From assembly GCA_030704615.1 (NCBI GenBank), contig CM060733.1:11470001-11534000 (forward strand): a stretch of 64,000 nt of DNA, given 5' to 3'. Shown here piece by piece: positions 10,510 through 22,344 of the stretch (its first letter is position 1; every line of letters starts with the position of its first letter). Source of the DNA: Takakia lepidozioides. Taxonomy: Eukaryota; Streptophyta; Takakiopsida; Takakiales; Takakiaceae. The position numbers were made by a program, and so were the translations under genes. The notes below the pieces were generated by a model, which ran no database searches, was not told where the DNA came from, and was given only the letters and a program-made list of their open reading frames with translations.

Positions 10510-11045
10510 CACACTAGAAGAGAAACCGGCTTTTTCCACACTTTTTGCTGTGGAATCAGCCACAATCCACACCTGTCGTGGGTGTAAGAAACGACTAGTG
10601 CTTTCGGACACCCTGTGGACGGCCTGGCTCTCGGGTGGCCCTGTGGAAAAGTCCACGGGTGACTGAATCCAGAGGTGGCTTTTTTCACGGGGTGAATGGC
10701 TTTTTCCACGAGCGATGTGTGCTTTGGCGAACACCGCCACGTGGATCCTAGACGTACAAAGGGTGTGGACTTGTCCACACCTACGGGAAAATTATGCGAC
10801 AGCCTGTCACCATGGCTTGACGACACCTGGGCAACGGTATGGGCACGACGTGTATTTTTGTCAGGGCAACACGTGGCATATTTTGGAGCAACTCTTGGTG
10901 TGGGTGTGGAGTATTTTACTGCCTATACTGTAGGTCATTCCACATAACTGTGGAGAAGACCATAGCGGGTGTGAAATATACTACGACTTACGTTGTAGGA
11001 CATTCCACATAAATGTGGAGGATACCACAGTTCACCGTAGGTTGC
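10510..11045. repeat. GTGGA/TCCAC word cluster with a ~65-bp tandem pair
   Basis: More than fifteen GTGGA, GTGGG or TCCAC words in both orientations are spread irregularly through this stretch. At 10919-11035 a segment containing GTAGGTCATTCCACATAA is repeated once (GTAGGACATTCCACATAA) about 65 bp later. The frames seen here are by-products of the repeats. Confidence 0.6.
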
Positions 11046-11225
11046 CTGTGGTCAGTATCATGATCTAAAGACACCTAAACACAATTCCCAAGCATCACGA
11101 CAACAACTTGCTCATGACATGAAGAACTGACTAAGCATGGCCAGAACAACAGATAGAATGAGCAAATGCAACAATAATTCAAAATTACATAAGTGCTTCA
11201 CTGCCCAAATACACTTCAGTCTGAC

Positions 11226-11286
11226 ATCAAAGAGTCTGAGTCTGAGTCTGAGTCTGAGATCAAAGATCTGAGTCTGAGTCTGAGGC
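11226..11286. repeat. (GAGTCT)n hexanucleotide tract
   Basis: Four then three GAGTCT/TCTGAG units are separated by a GATCAAAGATC palindrome. It is a simple repeat. Confidence 0.9.
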
Positions 11287-11474
11287 AGAGGCCAGGTTGT
11301 ACAATGCAGCCCAGCACAAAGGTTCAGCCTAAAGCTCCAAAAAACGACATTTGTTTGTTTTCCAAGTTCCTGCATAAGATGCACCAACCAACATTGCATT
11401 GTGAGACACTCACTATACTCCAAAGCTATCAGGGAAGGTCACTGAGCAACCTGCCAAGGCGGAAACACCTGAGT

Positions 11475-12680
11475 TTGGACCCACACTATATCCCTGCTCC
11501 TTCAGCTATCCATGCCTCTGCACAAATCAAGCATACATCCTTGCCTTGCTACTAGCAGCTGACGATGATAGCCTAGATTTGTTCTAGGAAACACCCAACT
11601 CAACTTATCACACTAGTTCCTATGCTCAATTGCATCCTCTACTCTCTATGATCCAACAAGCATTCACCTTCTTGCCTCGATTGTCCCACCATTGACTGGG
11701 GTCAGAAAAGTATTCATTCCACAGCTTGTCCTCGTCTCTGTTACCTAGTTCTGGATACTTTCTTGTTGTCACATCGGCAGTATCATGCCAAAGTCACTCC
11801 AAACTAGATTCACTCAACCAGCTAACTTGCAGAATTCAACATGGAAAGTTAGGGCCGATTCTAATAAGAGGGAAATGTAATGAAGAAGATGCTTTCATTA
11901 GCAGTGCCTGATTATATCAATTGTGCCGCTGCTGCCAGTTGACCATCTACCCATGCAAGTTTCTGGTAGCTATTGATCCACAGGGGATCACAGGTAATGT
12001 GGAGCTTGAAATCTGCCCCTCTTAGATGAATCTGGACCCACACTCTATCCCTGCTCCTTCAGCTATCCATGCCTCTGCACAAATCATGCATTCATCCTTT
12101 CTGTGCTACTAGCAACTGACAATGAAAGCCTAGAATTGTTCTAGGAAACACCCAACTCAACTTATCACACTAGTTCCTATGCTCAATTGCATTTGCTATT
12201 CTCTGTAATCCAACAGGCATTTACCTTTTGCCTCGATTGTCCCACCATTGACTGGGGTCAGAAAAGTATTCATTCCACAGCTCCTGGTCTTCTTGTCTCT
12301 GTTACCTATTTCTGGATACTTTCCTGTTGTCACATTGGCAATATCAAAGGTTTACTCAACCAACACCTTGCAGAATTCAACATGAAAATTCAAGGTCGAT
12401 TCTGATAAGAGGAAAAAACAGTCACTCCAAACTATCAAAGGTTTACTCAACCAGCACCTTGCAGAATTCAACATGAAAATTCAAGGCCGATTCTGATAAG
12501 AGGGAAAAACAGGGTGAAATGTGTTGAAGAACGTGCCTTCATTAGCAGTGCCTGAATTTATCTATTGTGTTGTTGTTGCTGCAGCTTCCAGTTGACCATC
12601 TACCCATGCAGGTTGCTAGGTAGCTATTGATTCACAGGGAATCATAAGTAATCTTGTGCCTGAAATTTGGCCACACTCTA
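11475..12680 (-). repeat. 557-bp tandem duplication of a PPR-gene 5' region
   Basis: The unit starting at about 11475 recurs at about 12032 (the anchor TTCAGCTATCCATGCCTCTG sits at 11501 and 12058, offset 557). Further copies lie at 15.0-15.3 and 38.3-38.8 kb. Read on the minus strand the unit includes ATGATTTGTGCAGAGGCATGG, a short leader peptide frame (MICAEAWIAEGAG) and the VDGQL segment found at the start of the PPR frames at 14.8-15.1 kb. So these are copies of the upstream part of PPR genes. Stops break the frames. Confidence 0.75.
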
Positions 12681-12689
12681 TCCCTTCGC

Positions 12690-13880
12690 TTCTTTTCCCC
12701 CACACATATGCAGCCATCACAGCCTCCAAACTGTCGCCCTTTGCCCATCATTTGCTCATAGGTATCCAAAGCCTCCATCCCGTGAATGTGCAACCATCTT
12801 ATCAAACACTGCCTTTGCATCCTCGATGGACCCACATTTGGCATAAAAGTCAACGAGGGTATTGTTCATAATCACATCTGGTACAATTCCAGCTTTGGCG
12901 ATGTCACCATGCACCTCTTTGCCCTTTTCCAGGGCTGCTAGGCTTGCACAAGCATTGCGAACGCACACAAAACAGGATGTGGTTGCACTTCACCCCTTCC
13001 CCCATCAATTGCTCATACGTCTCCAAGGCCTCCATCTCGTGCCCCTGCTGTGCATACCCTGCAAGCATCGTGTTCCACGACACCACATCTCGTTCAGCCA
13101 TAGTGTTGAACAATCCCTTCGCATCCTCAATGCTCCCACATTTGGCATACATGTCCACCAGGGCAGAGTTCAGAATGACATTGGGTACAATTCCAGCTTT
13201 GACAATGTCACCATGGACCTCTTTGCCCTTTTCCAGGGCTGCCAGGCTTGCAAACGCACACAAATGTGACATGGTTGGGCTTCACCCCTTCACAGATCAT
13301 TTGCTCATAGGTCTCCAAAACCTCCATCCCGCGCCCTTGCTGTGCATATCTAGCAATCATTGCACTCCACAACACCACATCTCGTTCAGCCATATTGTCG
13401 AACACTCCCTTTGCATGCTCGATGCTCCCACATTTGGCATACATGTCCACCAGGGTATTGTTAAGGATCACATCTGGTACGATTCTAGCTCTGACGATGT
13501 CGCCATGCACCTCTATGCCCTTTTGCAAGGCTGTCAGGCTTGCACACGAACTGCAAACGCACACAAACGTGATGTGGTTGGGCTTCACCCCTTCCCCCAT
13601 CATTTGCTCATAGGTCTCCAAAGCCTCCATCCCGCACCCCTACTGTGCATATCCTGCGAGCATCGCACTCCACGACACCACATTTTGTTCAGCCATATTC
13701 TCGAACACTCCCTTTGCATCCTCAATGCACCCACATTTGGCATACATGTCCACCAGGGCAGTATTCAGGATGACATCTGGTAGGATTCCAGCTCTCACGA
13801 TGTCGCCATGCACCTCTTTGCCCTTTTCCAGGGCTACTAGGCTTGCACACGCACTGCAAACGCTACAAACGTGATGTGGT
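12690..13880 (-). pseudogene. tandem PLS-class PPR repeats, frameshifted
   Basis: Pentatricopeptide repeats bind single-stranded RNA in plant organelles. Here the minus strand carries about four copies of a ~101-residue P-L-S triplet. The GKEVHGDI anchor falls near 12911, 13215, 13507 and 13810 (spacing 304, 292, 303 bp). Typical blocks are KAGIVPDVILNNTLVDMYAK, CGSIEDAKGVF, NTMAERDVVSWNTMLAGYAQ and EALETYEQMMGEGVKPNH. Indels put successive triplets into different frames (13630-13208, 13272-12904, 12968-12756), so no full protein is encoded. The uniform repeats suggest recent tandem expansion. No DYW or E domain is visible at the 3' side. Confidence 0.85.
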
Positions 13881-13884
13881 TGGG

Positions 13885-14395
13885 CTAAATCGCTTCCCCC
13901 ATCATTTGCTCATAGGTCTCCAAAGCATTCCTACCACACCCATGCTTGGTAAATCCTGCCAACATGATATTCCACGTGATCAAAGATTGTTGAGGCATTT
14001 TGTTGAACACTTGGTGAGCATCCATGATGCTCCCGCACTTAACATACATGTTGACAAGGGTGTGGAGGAGAAAACATTTGGCGTGAATCCACTTTGGATA
14101 ATGTGAGTGTGCACTTGCTTTCCAACTTCCAGGCCTTTCACCTTGATGCACTTATGCAAGAGACAGACATGTGTTTTTGAATATGCTGAAATGCCTCTTT
14201 GGTTTAAATTAAAGTTTGTAGAGCCTCTTTCAGTCTGTGTGCCTCACAAGGCATCTTCACATGCCCAGAAGTGCCAGAAGAGGCTTGTGGACTCCCTCTC
14301 TTGATCCTCTTCCAGAAGCTGTGGTCTTGGTTGAGGTGCTTGATTTTATCAACTGTGACATTGCAACTGCTGCCTTTAGTTGACCATCTACCCAT
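13885..14395 (-). pseudogene. PPR gene 5' half, second copy
   Basis: This is a degraded copy of the segment at 14432-15160, about 640 bp away (AGACAGACAT at 14161 and 14801). It reads through a VDGQL-like leader and KMPCEAHRLKEALQTL (14204-14395 frames), then a PPR stretch HTLVNMYVKCGSIMDAHQVF and ALETYEQMMGEAI (13885-14151). It joins directly to the triplet array downstream on the minus strand. Confidence 0.75.
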
Positions 14396-14431
14396 GCAGG
14401 TTTCTTGTAGCTATTGATCCTAGTTAGTGCC

Positions 14432-15160
14432 TTACTCTATCAATGTGCTGCTGCCGCTGCTGTTTCCAATTGACCATCTACCCACTTGTAGCCGCTGTGC
14501 TATTGAAGAAGGTGCCCCCTTTCCCCCATTTTCCAGAGGTCCCAGGCTTGCACATGCTTTTGCAAACACAAACACCCACGCGTGGTAAATCCTTCCAGCA
14601 TTGTATTCCATGAGATCAAAGATCGTTGAGGCATTTTGTTGAAAACTTGGTGAGCATTCATGATGCTCCCGCACTTAACATACAGGTTGACAAGGGTGTT
14701 GAGGAGAAAAACAGTTGGCCTGAGTCCACTTTGGATCACAATGTGAGTGTGCACCTGCTTTCCAGCTTCCAAACCTTTCCTCTTGATGCACTTAAGCAAG
14801 AGACAGACATACTTATCTAAATATGCTGAAATTCCTCATTGGTTTAAAGTCTGTAGAGCCTCATTCAGTCTGCCTACCTCACAAAGCATCTTGACATGCC
14901 CAGAAGTGCCAGAACAGGCACTGTGGACTCCCTCTCTTGATCCTCTTCCAGAAGTTGTGGTCATGGTTGAGGTGCCTGATTTGATCATTTGTGCCGTTGC
15001 TGCCGCGGCTTCCAATTGACCATCTACCCATGCAGGTTTCTTGTAGCTATCCTTCCACAGGGAATCATAGGTGATCTGGAGCTTGAAATCCGGCCCGCTT
15101 CGATGAATCTCAACCCGCACTCTATCCCTGCTCCTTCATTCCAGAGCTTCTCTTAGTTTC
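14432..15160 (-). pseudogene. PPR gene 5' half, first copy
   Basis: The minus-strand frame 15120-14836 encodes KITYDSLWKDSYKKPAWVDG, an Ala-rich stretch, a Ser/Thr-rich linker with GRGSREGVHSACSG, and then HVKMLCEVGRLNEALQTL, the first PPR-like helix pair. The frame 14799-14500 continues with GLEAGKQVHTHIVIQSGLRP and LVNLYVKCGSIMNAHQVFNK. The frames are not continuous, and a shifted piece at 14674-14432 reads ACASLGPLENGGKGAPSS. The N-terminal part has no clear transit peptide. It is a pseudogene or one end of a gene whose intact relatives lie elsewhere. Confidence 0.75.
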
Positions 15161-15164
15161 TGTT

Positions 15165-15750
15165 ATCTGTTTTCAGTACTTTCCTGTTGCCACATAGGTA
15201 GTAACATGTCAAATCACTTCAAAACCCCCGGTACCATAGATCCACCAAGAGCTAACTTGCAGAATTCAACATGAAAATTAGGGACAACTCTGATAACAAG
15301 GAAAACAGGCTGAAATGTATTGAAGAAGGTGCCTCCGTTACCGCTGCCTAGTTCTATCAACCGAGTCTGATGGGAGGGAAAAACAGGCTGAAATAGGTCA
15401 AAGAAGAAGGTGCCCTCACCACATTGTCCTCGACCTTGTGTCATGACCCATGGAGGATTTGACTGACCATGAACCTAAGAGAACCTCTTGTGTGTGCTGC
15501 TTGTGTCTGTAGTCAGGTAATGTCTGATTGGTCTATGAGAACCACCACGGTCCAGCTGAACGGGCAGAAATTGAAGCACGGCCTGCTAAGACCAAGTTGA
15601 CTCTTCCAAGAACCTTGTAAACATCAGGAAGGATACCAAAGCACGGTACTAACAGGACATTTGCAGGATGGACAAACTTCTTCATATCGTACATTAAGAA
15701 AAAGCCACACCTTGCGATTGCGGTTGTCCCACCATCGTGAAGGATCACAG
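15165..15750 (-). repeat. dispersed repeat R, copy 1
   Basis: This segment recurs at 40.99-41.49 kb and 63.70-64.00 kb, with pieces at 6.89 and 12.3-12.5 kb. The best-kept part, read on the minus strand, is open from 15748 to 15533. It encodes ILHDGGTTAIARCGFFLMYD then KKFVHPANVLLVP and GILPDVYKVLGRVNL. A second open piece (GQCGEGTFFFDLFQPV) lies at 15444-15214. I do not recognise the protein. It may be a captured gene fragment, and it lies next to PPR sequence in three of its copies. Confidence 0.6.
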
Positions 15751-15776
15751 TCCCTAGGTTGTCCGAGAAACCTATA

Positions 15777-16330
15777 GCACATGTACATCAGCTAACAGTA
15801 TCGTAGGTTTCTGGTTCTCCTGGCGTGTAGGTATTCAGCTAATAGCTGGTGCTCCAAAGCAAGGAGCAATCTGGAGAGCGATCGAAGCTCACCGAAGTAG
15901 ACATGGTGAGTCAGCCTGCACTTAATTGCAGACTAAGCTGCAGCTGCATTTCTTGACATGTACGCCTCATCAAGTGGCTGTCTCACTTAGAAATGAGGTT
16001 CATGGAAACTGACGAGGAGGCAAAGATTATGGTTAATGTGAGATGGTGCAGTCTATTGCCTGCAGTTGTAATAGAGTGGGTGTCTGGATGATTATCTTCT
16101 ATGTGACAGTCTTATGTACGCTAGAACTTACAATGGAATTTATCCAGTACATGTACACACCAGCTGACAGTAGCGTAGCTTTCTGGTTCTCGTGGTGTGT
16201 AGGTATTCAGCAAGTACTAGTTGCTGCCCAGATAAACTGGTGGGGATTTTCAGTGAATGTGACTGTCAGTAGGTCCAATATTTTGCTCAAGAAGACTAAG
16301 CTGCAGCTGCGTTTTTTGACATGTACACCT
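15777..16330. repeat. degenerate tandem duplication (~370 bp)
   Basis: ACATGTACA..CAGCT-ACAGTA and the following TTTCTGGTTCTC..GTGTAGGTATTCAGC occur at about 15780-15835 and 16150-16210. GACTAAGCTGCAGCTGC occurs at 15931 and 16294. The offset is 363-372 bp. No coding signal is seen. Confidence 0.7.
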
Positions 16331-16499
16331 TATACTTGTTTTTGGTAGTAAGAACCTTGCCAGTCATCCACTGGCTACAAAAATACAACTATTCCAAAGG
16401 GTTCTCTAATATAATCAGTTCTTTCCTTTCCCATTGCACTTTTTGACCAGATCATATCCTCATGAAGGTTTCACAGGCTACTAAGGGCAAAGGGATAAT

Positions 16500-16735
16500 G
16501 CCGAGTCACCTCCAAACAATTAACTGCTGTTGAGGGAGGCAAGGATTCAAGCAAACAATGTCAAATTGCAGGAGCTAGGCCTGCCACCCATTGCAATACG
16601 CAGGGCGGTACCAACACAGAAGCCACGGAAATTGGCAGCAGCACGAACAGTCCAAACTATTATTCCAGATCACCAAGTTCCTGGTGTTGAGCCTCATCAC
16701 CAAGTTCCTGTTGTTGAGCTCCCCACAGGTTGAAT
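16500..16735 (+). CDS. short exon-like frame, REAR..NNVKLQELGLPP motif
   Basis: The open frame 16530-16733 encodes REARIQANNVKLQELGLPP followed by a basic stretch (PTQKPRKLAAAR). A charged helix ending in LQELGL is common near basic patches of plant DNA-binding and transposase-like proteins. It may be the first coding exon of the SAM-domain gene just downstream. The right part of the frame lies in a duplicated segment. Confidence 0.4.
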
Positions 16736-17105
16736 TTTTCGTCCTTCTCTCTGGCCAGACTCTTGAGTTTTTTGTATTGTTTCTCAGAATCTTTATCCGT
16801 TTAGTAGTTGAGCAATTATCTGCTTTTCTGATTTGGGTTGCTGACTTGATCTGATGGTGCTTTACGTTCCATGTAGTTGGCATTTCGAAATCGGTAGTAG
16901 CACCAACAGTCCAAACTATTACTCCAGATCACCAAGTTCCTGCAGTTGAGCCACATCACCAAGTTCCTGTTGTTGAGTTCGGGCCCACAGGTTGAATTTT
17001 TTCGAACGTCATTCTCTATGGCCAGAGTCTTGAGATTTTTGTAGTGTTTGTTAGAATCTTTATCCGTTCAGTAGTTGAGAAATCATCTGTTTTTTAGATT
17101 TGAGA
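16636..17105. repeat. 259-bp tandem duplication
   Basis: AACAGTCCAAACTATTA-TCC, ATCACCAAGTTCCTG and the following CACAGGTTGAATTTTT and AGAATCTTTATCCGTT segments occur in both units (AGTCCAAACT at 16650 and 16909). The second unit diverges by scattered substitutions and indels. The first unit overlaps the end of the REAR exon frame. Confidence 0.8.
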
Positions 17106-17130
17106 ACCGGGAAGCTTACTCTATCCTATT

Positions 17131-18910
17131 TTGGCTTTTTTCAGTATCTCGTTAAGCAATTTTAGCATCTTTGGTTACCAAAGTATTTTCCTGTCAAATT
17201 CTGCTGGAGCTCAAGCAGTTTTTCATGTTGATACTACATCTCCCACCATGAGTATTAGAAAGTCACATGCGCCAGCAGCACTGGTAGTGTCAAGCTCTCG
17301 AGGCCTGGCTATAGAGGCTAATTGTAAAATGGAGGTTGCTAGCTGGGGAGCTCAGAAGTTAGCTGAACACATCTGCTCACTACTCAGCACCAATGACTAT
17401 TACGAAAGGCTAATTGAGGAGGATGTGAGTGGTGCTGATTTCCTTGAGGTCAACGCTGAGGAGCTTCTGTCACTCGACATTAAAATCTTTCGGCATCGCA
17501 AGGTGCTCCTATCGTGGATCAAGAGTCTTGATCCAACAGAGGAGCTGGATCCATCAGGTATGAACCATGGCCCTGTTGGGGTCCAATTGCTCTGCTTTTG
17601 TTTCTATGGATTTGAGGTTCAGATCAAGTCATATGTACATACAGCCTCGTGGGCAATCCCTGCAACCCAAGTCTGCCTCCCTTGCAGCAGGAGATGTGGG
17701 CTCAACAGTGGCAAACTTGGCTGTAGCACAGAGAGGACAAGACTTCCCTACATTGCAGGCGGCCCCCCTCCTCCTCTAGCCCCATCCCAACAGCAACAGA
17801 AGGAGTTACAGCAAAAGCAGAAACAGCAAGAGCTCAAAAAACAGCAACAACCGCTGCGGCAGCTCTCCATGCAGCACTTGCCATTCAAGCCTGAAGCAGC
17901 CTTGCAATCCCAGTATGGAGGTTGGTGTTTGTATCTCTGCCATTGTTTTAAATAGACTCTTCCCAACCACATTTCTAAGTTTAATCTGTGCATGTTAATG
18001 TGATAGATTTATTTTTGGTTGATGATACAGCCTGTTCTTCCAGCCCCATCCCAACAGCAGATGCAACAAATCGGTTGGCCTGGCTGTGCAGATGCAACGA
18101 ATGATCCCAAGTCTGTGGAGGGAATTGACCCTGGCCCATCCTATGAGAGGATCTTCAAGAAGAAGAGAAATTCAAGTCAGGGGGAGCCATTCACCATATG
18201 GAAGAGACTATTTGAGGCTGTATCACCCAGCGCAATGGAGGGTGTACAACCAAAACATCAAGGCGGTCCGGGGGTGGTTTGAGAATGCACAGGATCCAGG
18301 GATTACATCATTGTTGGAGAGGAGTTTGCGGCATAATGTGGAAGGTCAAGACGCCATCAAGCGCTTTATCCACGAGAGTGAGCCAACACTGGCAGGGCTC
18401 CTGTTCCTGTAAAATGGGAGCATGCTTACTATGCGCTGGAAAGAAGAGGACATTTATAATTGGCTTAAGGAGTATAAGCACTACAAGATGCACCAAGCCG
18501 TGGTAAAAGGAAGTCTTGCTCCAAAGATGCATGTATCCAACGAAAATCTTGCTCCAAAGATGCCTGTATCCAGCGACAATGACACTGACACTGACAGTGG
18601 CCCTCTATACACCTTTAAAAAAGGGTATGTCGAAATTTTACAGTACTTGTCATTTTTCATTCCGCTGTTGTGATTTAGTCTAACCATTAAATGTGCATTG
18701 TGGTATTTGTGTGAGTGACATGTTCAGTAGGAAGGTCCTTCCTATCCCAGCAAGGGAATACTTGGAAATGATAGGGCATGGCGAGATTGATCTTGGGACA
18801 AGAGCACAAAAAACGAGCAGTTTACAGGAAATTGAAGCAGCTTTCACCACTGGCCAGCGCAAGAGAGCCCCAACAAGAACTCTAGTCTCCAAGAAGAAGC
18901 AACAATGCAA
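17131..18910 (+). CDS. multi-exon gene with SAM domain and Gln-rich region
   Basis: Exon one (to 17557, donor GTATGA) encodes a sterile alpha motif with the blocks NDYYERLIEEDVSGADFLEV, LLSLDI and HRKVLLSWIKSL, a protein-interaction helical bundle. A TTGCAG acceptor at 17697 opens exon two (AGDVGSTVANLAVAQRG), which breaks at a C run near 17766 and continues in another frame as PPPPLAPSQQQQKELQQKQK. An acceptor at 18030 opens a frame to about 18408 with YHPAQWRVYNQNIKAVRGWF. Pieces at 18422-18626 (EEDIYNWLKEYKHYK) and 18729-18909 (VLPIPAREYLEMIGHGEID, Lys-rich end, donor GTTAGA) look like later exons. The product is unknown; the C-run indel suggests a damaged gene or a wrong junction in my model. 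Confidence 0.5.
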
Positions 18911-18959
18911 GGTTAGAGACTGGGTGGGTCAGGTAGTCAAAAACCAGCATGGGGTTTGA

Positions 18960-19670
18960 GATGTGTTTTGGATTGGAATGGAGCGTGGATAGGAATTTAG
19001 TAAGGTATGTTTCTTTTGTATCAATGGAAGTTGACATGCATGGATCTGAACAAATGCAGGGCGACCGTCTAGATGAGAGACCAACTAGAGATCAACCATA
19101 GAAGGAAGTGAATGGACCAGCGAGGTAAGAACCCAGCTGCTGACAACCTAGTGGTTTTTGTAATCTGTTCTAACGTTCTAACTTACATTCCGAGAAATCT
19201 GCTCATTATAGGTAGCAGATCATAACTTAAAAATGTCAAGAAACAATCATGAGTCAAGTTTCTTGTAGTGTCTTGTGGCCAAACCATATGTGCCATTGTC
19301 TAACTGAATAGGCTTGTTTGTTTTTGGGCTTACAACCCCTTGTAGTCTAAAGAGACCCTGAATTATTGTCTGCTGTATATATTAAGTTACAATCCATCTT
19401 GTTTTTGTCAAAGTGAGGGAATCCTTTTAAAATGATGACTGGAGCTCATGCAGAAACCAGTGACATTTGCCATTTCTAAGAGTTTCAATCTTGACAAGTT
19501 TGCTGGGTTTTCAATTTTATCTGATCTGACCTGCAGGTTCCTTGCCTTGTAAAGAGAGAGCATGCCATGGATCTGCTTGGAAAGGGGTCAGGACTACTGC
19601 CCAAAGATGAGAGACCAACTAGAGATCAACCATATACACTTGAAGAATGGAATATATAGAAGGAAATGAA
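18960..19670. other. no gene seen
   Basis: AT-rich sequence lies downstream of the SAM-domain gene. GAGAGACCAACTAGAGATCA occurs at about 19075 and 19608, a small direct repeat. No coding signal is seen. Confidence 0.6.
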
Positions 19671-19679
19671 ATACCTAGA

Positions 19680-19900
19680 AGACCTTGAAAACATTGAAAC
19701 ATTGAAATATTGAAAACATTTCAGCAATAAATTTCAAAATTGCATCACTCTAATATATGTAAACGTCCCAGCAAACATCCTACCATTGAAAACATCCCAC
19801 CATTGAATAATGTAAAACATTTCAGCATTGCATAATTTGAAATTTGCTTGCATTGGATAATGTAAAACATTTCAACATTGAATAATGGGAAATTTCCTAG
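19680..19900. repeat. ACATTGAA/TTCAATGT-type word cluster
   Basis: About a dozen copies of ACATTTCA, ACATTGAA and ATTGAATAATG words are packed irregularly over ~220 bp, including AATGTAAAACATTTCA at about 19809 and 19859. It is cryptically simple DNA, not coding. Confidence 0.65.
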
Positions 19901-19949
19901 TAGTGCATAGGCTGTAATATTACATACAATTAAGGCATCAAATTGCCAC

Positions 19950-20760
19950 ATTAACTAAGGGACCCTAGCTTCATGTTGAGTTATAAGGGACTGTGCCATT
20001 GGCAGTGATTCCCATGTCAGTGCTAATTGTCAGGGAAGCTGGGTGGTAAAGTATATGGCTTTTGCCTTATTTGAATGATTCACATGCCCCTTGTGGCTGG
20101 GCAATATGTTTCCTTGCGGTGGGCCACACTCAGACTGGACGTTTGATGGATGCAATGTCGGCTCCACACTCCACACATGTCTTTCCGCCGCAATTTATGG
20201 GAGTTGCTGATAATGGGTACATGCAAGCCTTTCAATGAAGGCATCAACTGCATGCAGGCTGGTGATCCACCAAGCTCAACCTGCAGTACACTCATGTGTG
20301 GGGACAACAAAAGCTAGCTTCTTTGCCTGTTGCAAGACAACCTGCTGACAGGAGGGCCTTCCCACAGCCTTAATCCTCCTTCTCACTCTTCAGCCAAAGA
20401 AATGCTGCCAATTCATTATTCAACAGCAAGTAGCATAACGTAATTAATTACTTATCTTATATGGTAGAATGTATAGTAAACCCTCTTCAATCTGGGATCA
20501 TAGTCATTTGCCAAACCGTTGGTTGCTGCTAATAGGGAGTAATTGAATCCCTCAATGTGATAGTGCGAGTGATAATGTTGCTCGAGTACCTGGTCTGATT
20601 GGTGAAGTATGTCATCCCCAGGAAGCTGCAGTAAATAGGGCCATGTGAAGTGAGGGATGGTAAATGGTTGTAAGTTATGTTGTCCCTCAAAGCACATCGA
20701 ACTGCCATCCAACCAGCAGCCTCCATGATCGAGCCATGATCTCCTTGCCAACATTAAGAA
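19950..20760 (-). other. weak minus-strand frames, unrecognised
   Basis: Frames at 20080-20310 and 20452-20754 are open. The latter reads HIEGFNYSLLAATNGLANDY in one frame and MEAAGWMAVRCALRDNITYN in another. I recognise no domain. They may be pieces of a gene or chance frames. Confidence 0.2.
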
Positions 20761-20956
20761 AATATATTCAGTTAGATATTAATAGTTATTCAATCAGTTT
20801 TATCTAAAAGTAAGTAGAAAAAAATATAGGGGGTAAGAAAAAAAATACCGCATAAGTTACAAATACGAAAAATAGCCACATGGCCTAAACAGACAACCAA
20901 AAAAATACCACATCAGCTGGAAAAACAATATATATCTCAAAAGTCTGTTAATTCTA

Positions 20957-22344
20957 ATTAACCCTACGCGACCAGTTTCAGGTCGCACTGTTTGAATGAA
21001 CCAACCTAACTTTTGCAGATGAAGTTTTTTTTACATTCATACCTTCTGAGCATTTATAGCGCATGAGGTAGCCCACCTGCTCCAATTTATTGCATGCATT
21101 TGGAGCAAGCATGCTACCTCCAGATTTTTTTCAAGGGACATGGGTCAGAAAAATATTGGGTGGAGGGGAGTTCACTGAGCCAGGGATGCCAAAACTATTT
21201 GATACTACTCGACCTATTTGAAATTCGGTTTTCACCGATAGATCCTATTGAAAATTTTCCTAGTGCTTAGGGGTATTTTAAGCCAACCGGCCCTCACCAT
21301 GTGTTGTTATGGTTTTTGGGCCGACACTTTTTGGAGGAAAGCTTGAGGCTTGAGGGGTGAATATGTCCACCCTCACCAAAACACATACAACTCAGCCTAT
21401 GAAGTAAAATGTTGGTTTGATATGAGATTTGGCATGCACTTTGTGTTTGTACTATACATTAAACTCAATTTTATCTAATTCCAGACTTTTGGCTTAAATC
21501 CACTAAACTTAACCCTTAACTTCTTACATGGTTCATTTTTTGACACCTAAAATTTACTACCCATGACCAGTAAAATGAGCTATCACAAATCATTCAGAAA
21601 AATGAACCTTACACATAGATGCGCACATGGCATCTGCATTCACTCACCAAAAATGAACTTGTTTCACCGTGAAATGTGGGAGATTATGTGGTTTTAGAGA
21701 GGATCAATTTTTTGTTTCTGTTTTTGAAAACATGGTTTTTTAACCTTGAGTCTTGACCAACTAATTTGAGAGGTTTTTAGATTTTTGTGGAGTGTTTAAT
21801 CCACACATTCATAATATGTGGTAGGATTGACATGACCATGCAAAAAATGAGGGGCGAATGTCAGGTTTAGCATGGGGGTGCTTTGTATGTGTTTCTGGGG
21901 GGGTTCAAACTACCTTCATTTACAGTATTTGGAATTTGGCCTCCACAAGATGCTATGAAATATTGCTCAAATTCCAAATCCCTCTAATGAGGGAGTGACT
22001 CTCTTCACACCTACACCTTGGTCCAAATTATGCCCACACCCAATGGTAGAAATTATAAAAATTGACCCCCGGTTGGCCTGAAGTGTTGTTTAATCAGAGA
22101 TGGCCACGTAGCAGTCAACTCTGCGTGGCCCCCCTCCATGCAAGAGCACATCTGACCCTGCGGTTTGGAAATTTATGGACGTGGCAGACTTTCTCCAAAT
22201 GGCATGGTGCCAATTGGAGACAATCTGTCATGTCGTCAGATCATTTATTGCTGAAGAAACAACCTAAAAATATTAAGATCTGCAAAAGTTACGTTAATAT
22301 ATCTTGAAACCTGAAATGGGTTCCGTAGGAAGTTAAGGGTTAAT
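20957..22344. mobile_element. possible non-autonomous DNA element with terminal inverted repeats
   Basis: The left edge reads ATTAACCCT then ACGCGACCAGTTTCAGGT. The right edge, reverse-complemented, reads ATTAACCCTTAACTTCC then ACGGAACCCATTTCAGGT. The two ends are thus similar in inverted orientation over ~35-45 bp with an indel. The ~1.39 kb interior has no transposase frame. I could not find a convincing target-site duplication, so the call is tentative. Confidence 0.3.

Noticed and set aside
13843-14304. Plus-strand frames across the PPR cluster
   Set aside because: They are antisense shadows of minus-strand PPR repeats.
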